Origin: Pelomonas sp047654805
GTDB lineage: Bacteria > Pseudomonadota > Gammaproteobacteria > Burkholderiales > Burkholderiaceae_C
Direction: 5' to 3'
Length of the DNA stretch: 64,000 nucleotides
Assembly: GCF_047654805.1 (NCBI RefSeq)
Contig: NZ_JASGIV010000001.1
Coordinates: 4,340,001-4,404,000 of the forward strand
Shown: piece by piece, positions 17,380-31,982 of the stretch
How positions within the stretch are numbered: the stretch's first letter is position 1
Layout of the letters: each line of letters starts with the position of its first letter
Program-made: the position numbers and the translations under genes
The notes under the pieces: generated by a model
What the model was told of the DNA's origin: nothing
Seen by the model: only the letters and a program-made list of their open reading frames with translations
Database searches by the model: none

Positions 17380-20037
17380 TCAGTCGCCAGCACGGCCCAG
17401 ATTGCGCAGCCAGAAGGCCTCGTACTTGCGGTGCCAGCCGGCCGGCTTGACGACGCCACCCATGGCGTGAACGCCGTCCGGGTCCAGGAACAGCTCGACA
17501 AGGGACTCCTTGCCCGAATCGACCAGCTCGCGGTAGACATTGACGGTGTCCTGGTAGAGCACGTTGGGGTCTTGCATGCCGTGCACCAGCAGCAGGGGCT
17601 TCCTCAAACCCTTGGCCAGTGGCAGCAGCGAGTACTTGCGCAGCACGGGCTTGGTGCGATCGGTGGCCTTGCCAATGGTGCGGCCGCTGTACCAGCTGTT
17701 GTAGTTCTCCCATTCGGTCGGGCCGGCGCCGGCAATGCCGGCGGCAAACACGTCGGGACGCGTGTACATCGTGTACTGGGTCTGGAAGCCGCCGAAGCTC
17801 CAGCCGTTCAGGCCGATGCGGCGGGCGTCCACGCCGAAGCGGGCAGGCATCAGCTTGGCGAGGTCTTCCAGGTCTTCGGCCTGGGGTTCGCCGGCTCGCT
17901 CCCAGTTCGCATCGGAGAACTTGCGGCCGTAGTTGCTGTGGCCGCGCGGGTCCACGGCGACGGTCACGTAGCCGTACTTCGCGGCCATGTACTGGCCGAA
18001 CAGGTAGGCGGTGTTCTGGAAGCTGTCGACCTCGACGATGTGACGGTCGTTCAACGGGCCGCCATAGACGTAGACGATGGCAGGACGCTTGTCGCTGGCC
18101 TGCCAGCCAGTCGGCTTGAAGACATAGCCTTCGATGCGGTCGCCATGACGGTTGGCGTAGTTGAAGCGCTCGGGCTGCAGCAGCTTCAGTTCGGCCCAGG
18201 CCTTGTCACTGCTGTCGGTCAGCGTACGCGACGTCTCCTTGCCGTCGGCGGCGAGCAGCTTGAGCTCGGGCCGCTGGGCCCAGTTGCCAGCGTTGGCGGC
18301 GACCCAACGGCCGTCTTCGGAGGCCACTGCGGCGCGGTGGAATTCGCCAGCCGCACCCAGGGCCTGGATGGTGCCGCTGGCGATGTCCACGCGCAGCAGA
18401 TTCATCGCCGCGGAGTCGCCCTGGTTGGCCAGCACGAACAAGGCCTTGCTGTCGGGCGTGAAGCCGGCGATCTGGTGAGCCTCGAAATCGCCCTTGACCA
18501 GCTGACGTAGCGCCTTGCTGGTCACGTCGATAGCCCAAGGCTGGCGCCAGCCGGACTCGTCGAGGATGAGCACCAGCGTCTTGCCATCCGGCGTGAAGCG
18601 CGGCTTGATGACGTTGACCACCTCGTGGCCGACGTCGCCGCGGCGCTCGAGCACCATCCCGGGCTTGGCGCCTTCATCAGCCGCACCGATGTAGACGCGC
18701 AGCAGTTCCTTGTCGCGCTCCCAGGTCGTGAAGGCGTAGTGGCTGCCGTCGCGCGCCCAGGCCACGTCGCTCATCTCGAACCAGACATCGCCGCCCGCGT
18801 TCGTGAACACCGGCGCGGGCTGCTTGCGCGGCGCATCGGAGGCGCCCGATGGCACCTGGCGGACGTAGAGGGCCAGTGGCGGCTGGGTGCGCTTGTCGTC
18901 GGACACCTCGCGGTTGACCTTCTTGGCCGTGGCCCAGCGCTCGCTGTAGTTCATGATCTCGACCTGGCGTCCGGATGGCGCAGGCTTGTCGTCAGCCGTC
19001 TTCAGCGGGGCCCTGGCCAGCAGCGACATCCAGCGCCCGTCCTCGCTGATGGCGGTCTCGGAGATGCGGTACTTCTTCTGCTCGTCGTCCGGGTGGATCA
19101 GCTCGCGATTGACGACCTGCACGCCGGGCTGCTTGAAGCCCATGCGCAGCACGCGGGTCTCGTCGGTGTACAGCACGCCGCCATCGTCGGCTGTGTAGCC
19201 CATCAGGCGCAGCTCGCGCTGAGTGGCGACGAGCGGCGTCGGGGCTTTGTCGCCCGCCTTCCAGCGGTAGAGCCCGCCGCGGTACTGGAACACAAGCTCA
19301 TCGGCCTTGCGCGCCCATGCGAACTGGGCCGGGCCTGGGTAGAGATCGGCGGGCTTGAGCTTGTCCCGGGCGAGCTTCTTCTTCAGCTCGTCGCGCAGCT
19401 CCCAGAGCTCCTTGTCCTTGTCGTCCTTCTTCTCCGGCGCGGAAGCGGCAGCGGCAGGAGCCGGCGCAGGCTTGCCGGCACGCTTGGCGGCCAGCACGGC
19501 CGCCGCATGCTTCTCGGCATCGGCCTCGGCCTTGTCGGCTGCCTTCTGCGCCTCATCCTTGGCCTTCTTCTCGGCCAGCTCCTTCTTCAAGGTCTCGATG
19601 GCCGCGGTTTCCCACTGCGACAGGTCCACCTTCTCGCCACGCAGATAGGCCTGCTGCGCCACCTCGCGGGCCTGGCGCTCGGCATATTCTGTCTGGCGCT
19701 GCTTGAGCTTCCTGTCGAAGCGCTCCATGTCCTCGGGCGCCTCGAAGGCTGCCATCACCTGCGGCGAGGTGACTCGCTGGGTCTTGCCGGTCCTGGTGTC
19801 GTGCACCCAGAGGTCGGTTCCGGGCTCGCCGAAGGGGCTCCACAGATAGGCCAGGTAGCGACCGCTACGGCTGAAGGCTGCTTCCTTGGCCGCCTCGCTG
19901 CGATAGGGCTCGGCGCGGAAGATCTGCTCGAGGGTGGGGACGGTGGCGGCAGGCGTCTGCGCCTGCAGCGGCGGGGTGGCCGACAAGGCCAGGGCAAGGG
20001 CCAAGCTGCCGACGGCAGCGAAGGTCACGGGCTTCAA
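17380..20037 (-). CDS. Secreted S9-family prolyl oligopeptidase-like peptidase
   Basis: An 885-residue protein with a Sec signal peptide (residues 1 to about 26, ending 'PLQAQ'), so it should act in the periplasm or outside. The N-terminal part resembles a DPP-IV/S9 beta-propeller. The C-terminal alpha/beta hydrolase has Ser747 in 'NGWSFGGFQ', Asp823 in 'HGMQDPNV' and His857 in 'GVHAMGG'. An unusual Lys/Ala/Glu-rich, coiled-coil-like insertion sits at about residues 110-215. The start is TTG at 20037 with AGGAG seven bases before it. It is monocistronic by spacing, and an imperfect palindrome lies just upstream of the ribosome-binding site. Exact substrate preference cannot be read from the sequence. 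Confidence 0.9.
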   Translation of the reverse strand: MKPVTFAAVGSLALALALSATPPLQAQTPAATVPTLEQIFRAEPYRSEAAKEAAFSRSGRYLAYLWSPFGEPGTDLWVHDTRTGKTQRVTSPQVMAAFEAPEDMERFDRKLKQRQTEYAERQAREVAQQAYLRGEKVDLSQWETAAIETLKKELAEKKAKDEAQKAADKAEADAEKHAAAVLAAKRAGKPAPAPAAAASAPEKKDDKDKELWELRDELKKKLARDKLKPADLYPGPAQFAWARKADELVFQYRGGLYRWKAGDKAPTPLVATQRELRLMGYTADDGGVLYTDETRVLRMGFKQPGVQVVNRELIHPDDEQKKYRISETAISEDGRWMSLLARAPLKTADDKPAPSGRQVEIMNYSERWATAKKVNREVSDDKRTQPPLALYVRQVPSGASDAPRKQPAPVFTNAGGDVWFEMSDVAWARDGSHYAFTTWERDKELLRVYIGAADEGAKPGMVLERRGDVGHEVVNVIKPRFTPDGKTLVLILDESGWRQPWAIDVTSKALRQLVKGDFEAHQIAGFTPDSKALFVLANQGDSAAMNLLRVDIASGTIQALGAAGEFHRAAVASEDGRWVAANAGNWAQRPELKLLAADGKETSRTLTDSSDKAWAELKLLQPERFNYANRHGDRIEGYVFKPTGWQASDKRPAIVYVYGGPLNDRHIVEVDSFQNTAYLFGQYMAAKYGYVTVAVDPRGHSNYGRKFSDANWERAGEPQAEDLEDLAKLMPARFGVDARRIGLNGWSFGGFQTQYTMYTRPDVFAAGIAGAGPTEWENYNSWYSGRTIGKATDRTKPVLRKYSLLPLAKGLRKPLLLVHGMQDPNVLYQDTVNVYRELVDSGKESLVELFLDPDGVHAMGGVVKPAGWHRKYEAFWLRNLGRAGD

Positions 20038-20049
20038 GGGGGGTCTCCT

Positions 20050-20083
20050 GAATTCGCCCCCTAGGGTTAGGGGCGGCGAATTC
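20050..20083. repeat. Imperfect palindrome before the peptidase gene
   Basis: GAATTCGCC at the left end is mirrored by GGCGAATTC at the right end, with CCCTA and TAGGGG arms inside, around a short GGGT centre. It lies in the untranslated leader of the S9 peptidase gene, ending close to AGGAG. It could be an operator or form an mRNA hairpin close to the ribosome-binding site. Function is inferred only from position. Confidence 0.45.
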
Positions 20084-20190
20084 TAGGGAAACACCACACT
20101 CCCTCCATTCGTCACGGCTGCGCGCGGTCGGAACGGCAGCAGCCAGACCTCATGGCGCGACTTGCCGCCGGGCGAAGCAACGCGAGGTCG

Positions 20191-20700
20191 TCAACCGGGC
20201 ACGACGACGGGTTGCTGTGCCGAGGGCCGCGTGGTCCTGCGCCACAGCACCACCGCCAGATGCCCGGCCAGGCCGACACCAAGCAGCAACAGGGCACCCA
20301 GCCCCCAAACCGCCCAAGCCAGGACACCAACGCCACTGGCCAGCATCGGCAATGCACCAACGAGCGACTGGATCTGCGGCGCCAGCGTTTCCAGAGCCGC
20401 CAGCAGCCATCCCGCCAAGGGCTGGGGCAGCCAGGTCGTCAATGATTCAGGCAGGCTCCAGTCGCCAGCACCCATGGTGCCTGCGTGCGACAGCATAGCC
20501 ACCAGCAGCGCATGCGCGGCCATCGCGAGGCCAGACCAAATAGCCAGCAGGAACAGCACCACGGCCCAGCCAACGACAAACACCACGCGCAACCTCCAGC
20601 CATCCAACAGGCCCTCAGTGTCTTGGAGCGCCGCATCGCGAACCACACCGCCGAGCCGCAGCCGGCCTTCGGAAAAACCGAAGTCACCGCCAGCCGGCAT
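20191..20700 (-). CDS. Small membrane protein of unknown function
   Basis: A 169-residue protein that I do not recognise. Two hydrophobic stretches lie at about residues 38-70 and one or two at about 118-150, with a loop between them containing 'PQPLAGWLLAALETLAPQIQ'. The last 15 residues are polar. It starts 6 bp after the stop of the double-length uvrA gene on the same strand and could be co-transcribed with it. Codon use is like the neighbours. Nothing in the sequence ties it to DNA repair. Confidence 0.7.
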   Translation of the reverse strand: MPAGGDFGFSEGRLRLGGVVRDAALQDTEGLLDGWRLRVVFVVGWAVVLFLLAIWSGLAMAAHALLVAMLSHAGTMGAGDWSLPESLTTWLPQPLAGWLLAALETLAPQIQSLVGALPMLASGVGVLAWAVWGLGALLLLGVGLAGHLAVVLWRRTTRPSAQQPVVVPG

Positions 20701-20706
20701 CAGGGA

Positions 20707-26328
<5,622 letters not shown>

Positions 26329-26552
26329 TGCTGGGTAAGGGGCCAAAACGACGAAGGCGAGCAGTGTAGGGATGCAGGTTGACGAAAACTGTCAGCACAC
26401 GCGACCGATGACGGCCGTCGCTCGGGCCGCAAGAGCGGCCATGCCTCGGCGGATTTGTGGGGACATGCGGTTGCGCGAGGCGGCGGCTGCGGCAACAATG
26501 GCCCACGGTCCGCCTGGGACCTACAAAAGAACAAACCGATCGAGGACACGGG

Positions 26553-27062
26553 ATGGACAAGTCGTGGTTGCCACAGCCAGCACCGGTGCTGGTGCCGTTC
26601 TGGCTGAACGCCGCCGCCCATGGGGCAGGCGTTGACACGCCTGAACCGGACGAGAGCGGGGTCTCCCGGGGTCAACGCCAAGCCCAGGTCCTGCTCGTCG
26701 AGGACAACCACATCAATCAGGTCGTCGCGCTGGAGTTCCTTGCGTTGATGGGCGTACAGGCCCGCCTGGCAAGGAACGGCATCGAAGCCCTTGCGGCCTG
26801 TGCCGAGACCGCGCCCGATCTGGTGTTGATGGACATTCAGATGCCCGGCATGGACGGCCTGGAATGCGCCCGCCGCATCCGCATCCAGCAGCGCGAGGGC
26901 CGGCTGCCGGCCTTCCCCATCCTTGCGCTGACCGCGCATGCGCTGGACGCCGATGTGGCCGCCAGCCTGGAAGCCGGCATGGATGAGCACCTGACCAAGC
27001 CGCTGGACTTCGTTGCACTGCGCACGCGGCTGCAGCGCTGGCTGAAGCTGCCGGAGCATTGA
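26553..27062 (+). CDS. Single-domain response regulator
   Basis: A 169-residue protein: an unstructured 45-residue N-terminus followed by a receiver domain with 'VLLVEDNHINQ', phosphoacceptor Asp in 'LVLMDIQMPGMDG', the switch Thr in 'ALTAHA' and the Lys in 'HLTKPLD'. No output domain follows, so it probably acts through protein contacts or in a phosphorelay. It is divergent from the uvrA gene with about 224 bp between the starts. The ATG at 26553 is preferred over an upstream in-frame ATG at 26457 that would add an Arg/Cys-rich leader. No kinase gene is adjacent. Confidence 0.85.
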   Translation: MDKSWLPQPAPVLVPFWLNAAAHGAGVDTPEPDESGVSRGQRQAQVLLVEDNHINQVVALEFLALMGVQARLARNGIEALAACAETAPDLVLMDIQMPGMDGLECARRIRIQQREGRLPAFPILALTAHALDADVAASLEAGMDEHLTKPLDFVALRTRLQRWLKLPEH

Positions 27063-27312
27063 AGCCCCTCGTCTGGCCTCGCGCCGGCTGAACGCCGACA
27101 CAACCGGCTGGTCTTGCAGACCGCGCGGCGGCAATGCCGCAGCTACTTGGTGAGCGCAACACGCCGGTCGTGCGTTTCAAGCCCGGCTCCGCGCCCCAAG
27201 GAGCGGGCGAGGCCAGCAGCCTCCCGTCCCGAGCACATCGCCTGACGACCATGCCTGGGAGCGGCCCGGCGCTCTGCCCACGCGCAGTGCACTGCTGGCG
27301 CGAAGATGCCAG

Positions 27313-28035
27313 TCAGGTGGCCGGCACGTAGACGTAGCCGACGTTGCGCACCGTCTTGATGACCTCGGGCTTGTCGGGATTGCGCTCCACCTTGCGGCGC
27401 AGGCGCATGACGCGCAGATCGATGCTGCGGTCGAACACGTCCCAGCCCCGGTTGTGAGCCTGCTCCATGATCTGGTCGCGGTTCAACGGGCGGTTGGGGT
27501 GGCGGGCGAACAGGGCCAGCAGGTCGAACTCGGCAGCCGTGATGTCAATCTCCGCGCCATCCGCGCCGAAGAGCTGGCGGCGGGCCATGTCAAGTGCGCA
27601 CAGGCCGAAAGCGACGCGCTCCGGATCGCCCGGCACTGTCGGTGCAGCCGTGACTTGCAGACGGCGCAGCACGGCACGCACACGGGCCAACAGCTCGCGC
27701 AGCTCGAAGGGCTTGGCGACATAGTCGTCCGCCCCGACTTCCAGGCCGACGATGCGGTCAATGGCCTCGCCCGCCGTCGTCAGCATCAGCACCGCCAGGC
27801 GCGGATGGCTCTCGCGCAGCGCTCGAGCCAGCGACAGCCCGTTCTCGCCCGGCATGTTGATGTCCAGCACCGCCACGTCAGGAACGCGTTCTGCCACCTG
27901 CGCGCGCGCCACGGCCGCGTTCTCGGCCAGCATGACCGTGAAACCGTTGCGGACGAAATACTCGGCCAGCAGCGCGCGCAACTCGGGCTCGTCGTCGACG
28001 ATCAGCACGGTGGGCGGGGCGGTGTTGTCCTGCAT
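27313..28035 (-). CDS. OmpR-family response regulator
   Basis: A 240-residue DNA-binding regulator. The receiver (about 9-125) has 'VLIVDDEPELR', phosphoacceptor Asp in 'VAVLDINMPGENG' and Lys in 'DYVAKPFELRELL'. The C-terminal winged helix (about 140-238) has 'ITAAEFDLLALFARHPNRPLNR' in part, 'DRSIDLRVMRLRRKVE' and 'VRNVGYVY', typical of OmpR/PhoB proteins. The ATG at 28035 fits the family start; a longer frame to 28155 has no support. No cognate membrane kinase is adjacent, but a PAS hybrid kinase lies 1 kb away on the other strand. A divergent small gene starts 131 bp away. Confidence 0.92.
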   Translation of the reverse strand: MQDNTAPPTVLIVDDEPELRALLAEYFVRNGFTVMLAENAAVARAQVAERVPDVAVLDINMPGENGLSLARALRESHPRLAVLMLTTAGEAIDRIVGLEVGADDYVAKPFELRELLARVRAVLRRLQVTAAPTVPGDPERVAFGLCALDMARRQLFGADGAEIDITAAEFDLLALFARHPNRPLNRDQIMEQAHNRGWDVFDRSIDLRVMRLRRKVERNPDKPEVIKTVRNVGYVYVPAT

Positions 28036-28166
28036 GGCGACGAATGATAGGCAGGACACACGCTGACCGGCGTGGCGCTGAAACAAACGCAACACAGCGG
28101 CCGCCCGGTGAAGTGGCACTGAAACCGCAGCGGCCGACAGTGGCGGCATTCCCACCGGAGACCGCC

Positions 28167-28364
28167 ATGAACTTTCACCACCTCATCTCTCACACCGACT
28201 GGCCGGATGCCCAGGCCATCACCTACCGCAGCGAGGCTTTCGCCGAAGACCTCGAGGACCAGCCTGCCCAATCCGCCCCCGGCTGGCACCCGCTGGAGCG
28301 CCTCATCGCGGCCCTGCCGCTGCTGTGCGTGTTCGCCCCCGTGGCCGACGCATACCTGCGCTGA
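28167..28364 (+). CDS. Small protein of unknown function (65 residues)
   Basis: The short frame begins 'MNFHHLISHTDW' and ends 'LLCVFAPVADAYLR'. GGAG lies 8 bases before the ATG. The last 20 residues are hydrophobic and may form a membrane or amphipathic helix; the middle is acidic. I do not recognise a family. It is divergent from the OmpR-type regulator and precedes the globin gene by 146 bp, so it may be part of the same response. Coding status rests on the ribosome-binding site and natural-looking composition only. Confidence 0.55.
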   Translation: MNFHHLISHTDWPDAQAITYRSEAFAEDLEDQPAQSAPGWHPLERLIAALPLLCVFAPVADAYLR

Positions 28365-28510
28365 CCGCTCGTCCAGCGGGCACGTTACCCCCCAAGGGGA
28401 CGGCACTGCTTGCTGGAGCGACCGCAAGCGCTTCACCCGGGGCGAGCCGGCGGGGAAGCAGCCCTGCTCGCAATGCCCGTCAACACCATCAACATCCGAA
28501 GAGCTACGCC

Positions 28511-28942
28511 ATGACACCGCTACAGATCCACCTCATCCGCAACAGCTTCGAGCCGCTTGAACCCCTGGCCGCCACGGTGGCTGAGGCCTTCTACGCCCAG
28601 CTGTTCGCCCGCGATCCGGACCTGCGCGCGCTGTTCCGTGGCCGCGACATGCGCGAGCAGGGCGCGCGCCTGATGCAGATGCTGGGCGCCGCCATCGCGC
28701 TGCTGGACCGCCCGAACTCGCTCGACCCCGTGCTGCTCAAGCTCGGCCAGCGCCACGCCGGCTACGGCGTCGCCGAGGCCCACTACGCCAGTGTCGGCGC
28801 GGCCCTGCTGGACACCCTGGCCGCCGGCCTGGGCGACGGTTTCACGGCCGAGGTGCGCGAGGCCTGGACGACGATGTACGGCCATGTCGCCCGCACGATG
28901 CAACAAGGCGCCATGGCTGGCGAACAGTCCCTCGCAGCCTGA
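28511..28942 (+). CDS. Single-domain globin
   Basis: A 143-residue haem protein of the flavohaemoglobin-like/Vitreoscilla type without a reductase domain. Family features visible are Phe42 in 'LRALFRGRD' (CD corner), Gln50 nearby, proximal His82 in 'LGQRHAGYGV', and the later 'AHYASVGAALLDTL' and 'AWTTMYGHVA' segments that match helices G and H. It should bind O2, NO or CO. The PAS hybrid kinase gene starts 40 bp downstream on the same strand, suggesting a common role in gas or redox sensing or in NO handling. Confidence 0.9.
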   Translation: MTPLQIHLIRNSFEPLEPLAATVAEAFYAQLFARDPDLRALFRGRDMREQGARLMQMLGAAIALLDRPNSLDPVLLKLGQRHAGYGVAEAHYASVGAALLDTLAAGLGDGFTAEVREAWTTMYGHVARTMQQGAMAGEQSLAA

Positions 28943-28982
28943 GCATCACTATCATCGGCCGCGCCTTCAGGGAGCGAGCCGA

Positions 28983-30983
28983 ATGACTGAGACCTTCCAT
29001 CTTCATCCCGCGCCCAGCGCCGGTGTCGGCGACCTCGGCAGCGTGCTGCAGGTCACTCTGCCACTGCTGTCACAGCTGCTGGAGGCCGTACCGGCACGCG
29101 TCGTCGTCATCGACGTCGAGGAACGCTTCGTCTGGGCCAACCAGGAGTTCTTTGCATTCACCGGCCTGCATCCCAAGCAGGTGCTGGGCCAGCCCATCGC
29201 CCGCATCATCGGGTCGGCCGCCTACGCGGGCTACGGTGCCGTGCGAGAGCGCCTGGCCAGCGGCCAGACGGTGGCGTGGGAAGGCTGGACCGAGCTCGCG
29301 GGTGCGGGCCGGCGCTACATGCGTGAGCATCTGGTCCCGGTGGACATTCGGGGCGGCGTGCCGCAGTCCACCATCGTCATGAGCCTGGACCTGACCGAAC
29401 TCAAGCAGCGCGACGCCGCGCTGTCGGCCAAGGTCGCCGAGCTGGAGGCCAGCGAGGCGTTGAAGTCCTCCATCTTCGACAACGCCATGGCTGCACTGGT
29501 CTCCACCGATGAGACCGGCCACGTCGTCGAGTTCAACCCGGCGGCGGCCGCCATGTTCGGCATCGCCCGCGAGCAGGCCGTGGGCCGCTCGGTGGCCGAG
29601 GTCATGATCCCGCCACGGCTGCGCGCCGCGCATGAGGCCGGCATGGCCCGCGTGACGGCCGGCGGCGAGCAGCGCGTCATGGGCCGGCGCGTGGAGATGC
29701 CGGCGCTGCGCGCCGACGGCACCGAATTCCCCGTCGAGATGCTGCTGTGGCGCACGGCCGTCGGCGGCCAGACTTTCTACACGGCTTCCCTCTTCGACCT
29801 GTCGGAACGCCAGATCGCGCAGAGCGAGATCGAGCGCCAGCGCGAGGCCCTGCGCCAGAGCGAGAAGCTGACGGCCATGGGCAGCCTGCTGGCGGGCGTG
29901 GCCCACGAGCTCAACAACCCGCTGTCCATCGTCATGGGCCGCGCCGCGCTGCTGGCCGAGAAGATGAGCGGCGACCCGCGCGCCGCCGACGCCCAGCGCA
30001 TCTTCGATGCAGCCGAGCGCTGTGGCCGCATCGTTCGCACCTTCCTGAACATGGCACGCAGCCGGCCCGCCAAGCGCAGCGAGGTGGCGCTGAACGACCT
30101 TGCCGCGGCCGCCGTGGACATGCTGGGCTATGTGCTGCGCAGCCACGGCATCGCCGTCGTGCTGGAGCTGCAGCCCGGCCTGCCGCACGTCAGGGCCGAC
30201 GCCGACCAGATCGGCCAGATCGTGCTCAACCTCATCGTCAACGCCCAGCAGGCGCTGGGAGCGCGCGACCTCGGTCGCCGCCTGACCGTCTCCACCGGGG
30301 TCGCGCCCATGACCGATGGCGACCGCCGCCGCACACCACGCGTCTGGCTGCGCGTGCGCGACAACGGCCCGGGCATCGCGGCCGAGCTGCGCGAGCGCAT
30401 CTTCGAGCCATTCTTCACAACCAAGAGCGAGGGAGTCGGCACCGGACTGGGACTGGCCGTGTCGCGCTCCATTGCGCGCGAGCACGGCGGCGAGCTGACG
30501 GTGCAGGATGACGAAGCCCTCGATGGCGGCGCCTGCTTCTGCCTGCAACTGCCCGTCAGCGGCGAGCCCGAGCGTGCCGAGACCGAACCGATGCCGCTTG
30601 CCGCGACCGAGGAATGCAGCGCCCGCGTGCTCATCGTCGACGACGAGGCCGAGATCGCCGACCTCATCGGTGAGATGCTGGGTGGCGCCGGCTATGAGGT
30701 CATGACGGCCGAGTCAGGCGCAGTGGCCCTGGCCATGCTGGCCGAGGCACGCTTCGACGCCATCGTCAGCGACCTGCACATGCCCGACATCGACGGCGCC
30801 CAGCTCTGGCGCGAGATCAGGGCCCGGCACCCGTCCCTGGCGCGACGCATGCTCTTCGTCACCGGCGACACGCTGTCGCCCATTGCCCGCCAGTTTCTGA
30901 GCGAGGCGCGCTGTGACAGCCTCAGCAAGCCCTTCTCGCGGCAGGAGCTGCTGGGCCGCATCACGACTTTGCTTCAGCCCTGA
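28983..30983 (+). CDS. PAS-PAS hybrid histidine kinase
   Basis: A 666-residue soluble protein. The first PAS domain spans about 32-140 ('LEAVPARVVVIDVEERFVWA'-type start) and the second about 162-275. HisKA follows with His308 in 'LAGVAHELNNPLS', then HATPase ('LIVNAQQALG', 'DNGPGI', 'GTGLGLAVSRSI') and a C-terminal receiver ('VLIVDDEAEIAD', 'IVSDLHMPDIDG', 'LSKPFSRQEL'). The start at 28983 follows GGAG nine bases upstream. Its position just after the globin gene suggests that the globin and kinase share regulation. No haem-binding motif in the PAS domains could be confirmed. Confidence 0.92.
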   Translation: MTETFHLHPAPSAGVGDLGSVLQVTLPLLSQLLEAVPARVVVIDVEERFVWANQEFFAFTGLHPKQVLGQPIARIIGSAAYAGYGAVRERLASGQTVAWEGWTELAGAGRRYMREHLVPVDIRGGVPQSTIVMSLDLTELKQRDAALSAKVAELEASEALKSSIFDNAMAALVSTDETGHVVEFNPAAAAMFGIAREQAVGRSVAEVMIPPRLRAAHEAGMARVTAGGEQRVMGRRVEMPALRADGTEFPVEMLLWRTAVGGQTFYTASLFDLSERQIAQSEIERQREALRQSEKLTAMGSLLAGVAHELNNPLSIVMGRAALLAEKMSGDPRAADAQRIFDAAERCGRIVRTFLNMARSRPAKRSEVALNDLAAAAVDMLGYVLRSHGIAVVLELQPGLPHVRADADQIGQIVLNLIVNAQQALGARDLGRRLTVSTGVAPMTDGDRRRTPRVWLRVRDNGPGIAAELRERIFEPFFTTKSEGVGTGLGLAVSRSIAREHGGELTVQDDEALDGGACFCLQLPVSGEPERAETEPMPLAATEECSARVLIVDDEAEIADLIGEMLGGAGYEVMTAESGAVALAMLAEARFDAIVSDLHMPDIDGAQLWREIRARHPSLARRMLFVTGDTLSPIARQFLSEARCDSLSKPFSRQELLGRITTLLQP

Positions 30984-31027
30984 ACCGCTACCCATAATCG
31001 CCGCACAAAACCGACGGAGACAACCCG

Positions 31028-31978
31028 ATGAAGCGACGCACGCTGCTGCCCGCCCTGCTCAGCCCCTGGCTGGCGCAGGCACAGGGCACCAAGCCCTTCA
31101 CCTGGATCGTGCCCTTCCCCGCCGGAGGCGGTACCGACGCTTTCGCCCGACCACTGACTGCGCTGCTGACCCGTCAGATGGGCCGCCAGCTCATCATCGA
31201 CAACAAGGGCGGTGCCGGCGGCACGGTGGGCGCCAGCCTCGCGGCCAAGCTGCCCGCGGACGGCACGAACTTCTTCATGGGTGCCGTGCACCATGCCATC
31301 GCCCCCTCCATGTACCCCAAGCTGGACTACAGGCTGGAGGATGACTTCATCCCCGTCGCGCTGCTGGCCAGCGTGCCCCAGGTCGTCGTCGTGCATCCGG
31401 GCCAGGTGCCGGTGAGTGATCTCAAAGGCCTGCTGGCCACGGTGCGCGCCCGGCCGGGGCGGCTGAACTACGCATCGGCCGGCAACGGCACCTCACACCA
31501 CCTGGCCGGCGAGCTGTTCAAGCTGCAAACGCAGACCTTCATCACCCACATCCCCTACCGTGGCGCCGGCCCGGCCCTGCAGGATCTGATCGCGGGGCAG
31601 GTGGACCTGATGTTCGACGGGCTGGGCTCATCAGCCGCACACATCAAGGGCGGCCGCATCAAGGCGCTGGCGGTGGCAGCACCCAAGCGTGCCATCGGAT
31701 TCCCCGACGTGCCGACCACGGCGGAGGCCGGCGTGCCCGGCTACGAGGTGTCGACCTGGTACGGCCTGTGGGCACCCAAGGGCACGTCCAGGGAGGCCGT
31801 GGCCACGATGCAGGCCGAGCTGCGCAAGGCCTATGCCAGCGAGGAGATCCGCAACATCTGGCACGGCCTGGGCGCCGAGACCCCCAACCTCTACGGCGAT
31901 GCCTTCGGCCAGTTCGTCAGCGCGGAGATCAGGCGCTGGGCGGAAGTGGTGAAGCGCTCGGGTGCCAAGCTGGATTGA
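31028..31978 (+). CDS. Bug/TctC-family periplasmic substrate-binding protein
   Basis: A 316-residue protein with a short signal peptide (about 1-20, ending 'LAQAQG'), followed by the family's hallmark 'IVPFPAGGGTDAFARP', 'NKGGAGGTVG' and 'LNYASAGNGTSHHLAGELF'. Such proteins bind carboxylates for tripartite tricarboxylate-type transporters or act as orphan receptors; the membrane TctA/TctB partners are not in this window. The malonyl-CoA synthetase-like gene starts 4 bp downstream, so malonate or a related dicarboxylate is a plausible ligand. GGAG lies upstream of the ATG. Confidence 0.92.
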   Translation: MKRRTLLPALLSPWLAQAQGTKPFTWIVPFPAGGGTDAFARPLTALLTRQMGRQLIIDNKGGAGGTVGASLAAKLPADGTNFFMGAVHHAIAPSMYPKLDYRLEDDFIPVALLASVPQVVVVHPGQVPVSDLKGLLATVRARPGRLNYASAGNGTSHHLAGELFKLQTQTFITHIPYRGAGPALQDLIAGQVDLMFDGLGSSAAHIKGGRIKALAVAAPKRAIGFPDVPTTAEAGVPGYEVSTWYGLWAPKGTSREAVATMQAELRKAYASEEIRNIWHGLGAETPNLYGDAFGQFVSAEIRRWAEVVKRSGAKLD

Positions 31979-31982
31979 ACGC

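Noticed and set aside
27134..27331. A 65-codon plus-strand frame between the two response regulators
   Set aside because: No ribosome-binding site, Pro/Arg/Ser-rich product and overlap with the end of the OmpR-type gene; the 27063-27312 gap shows nothing I can support.
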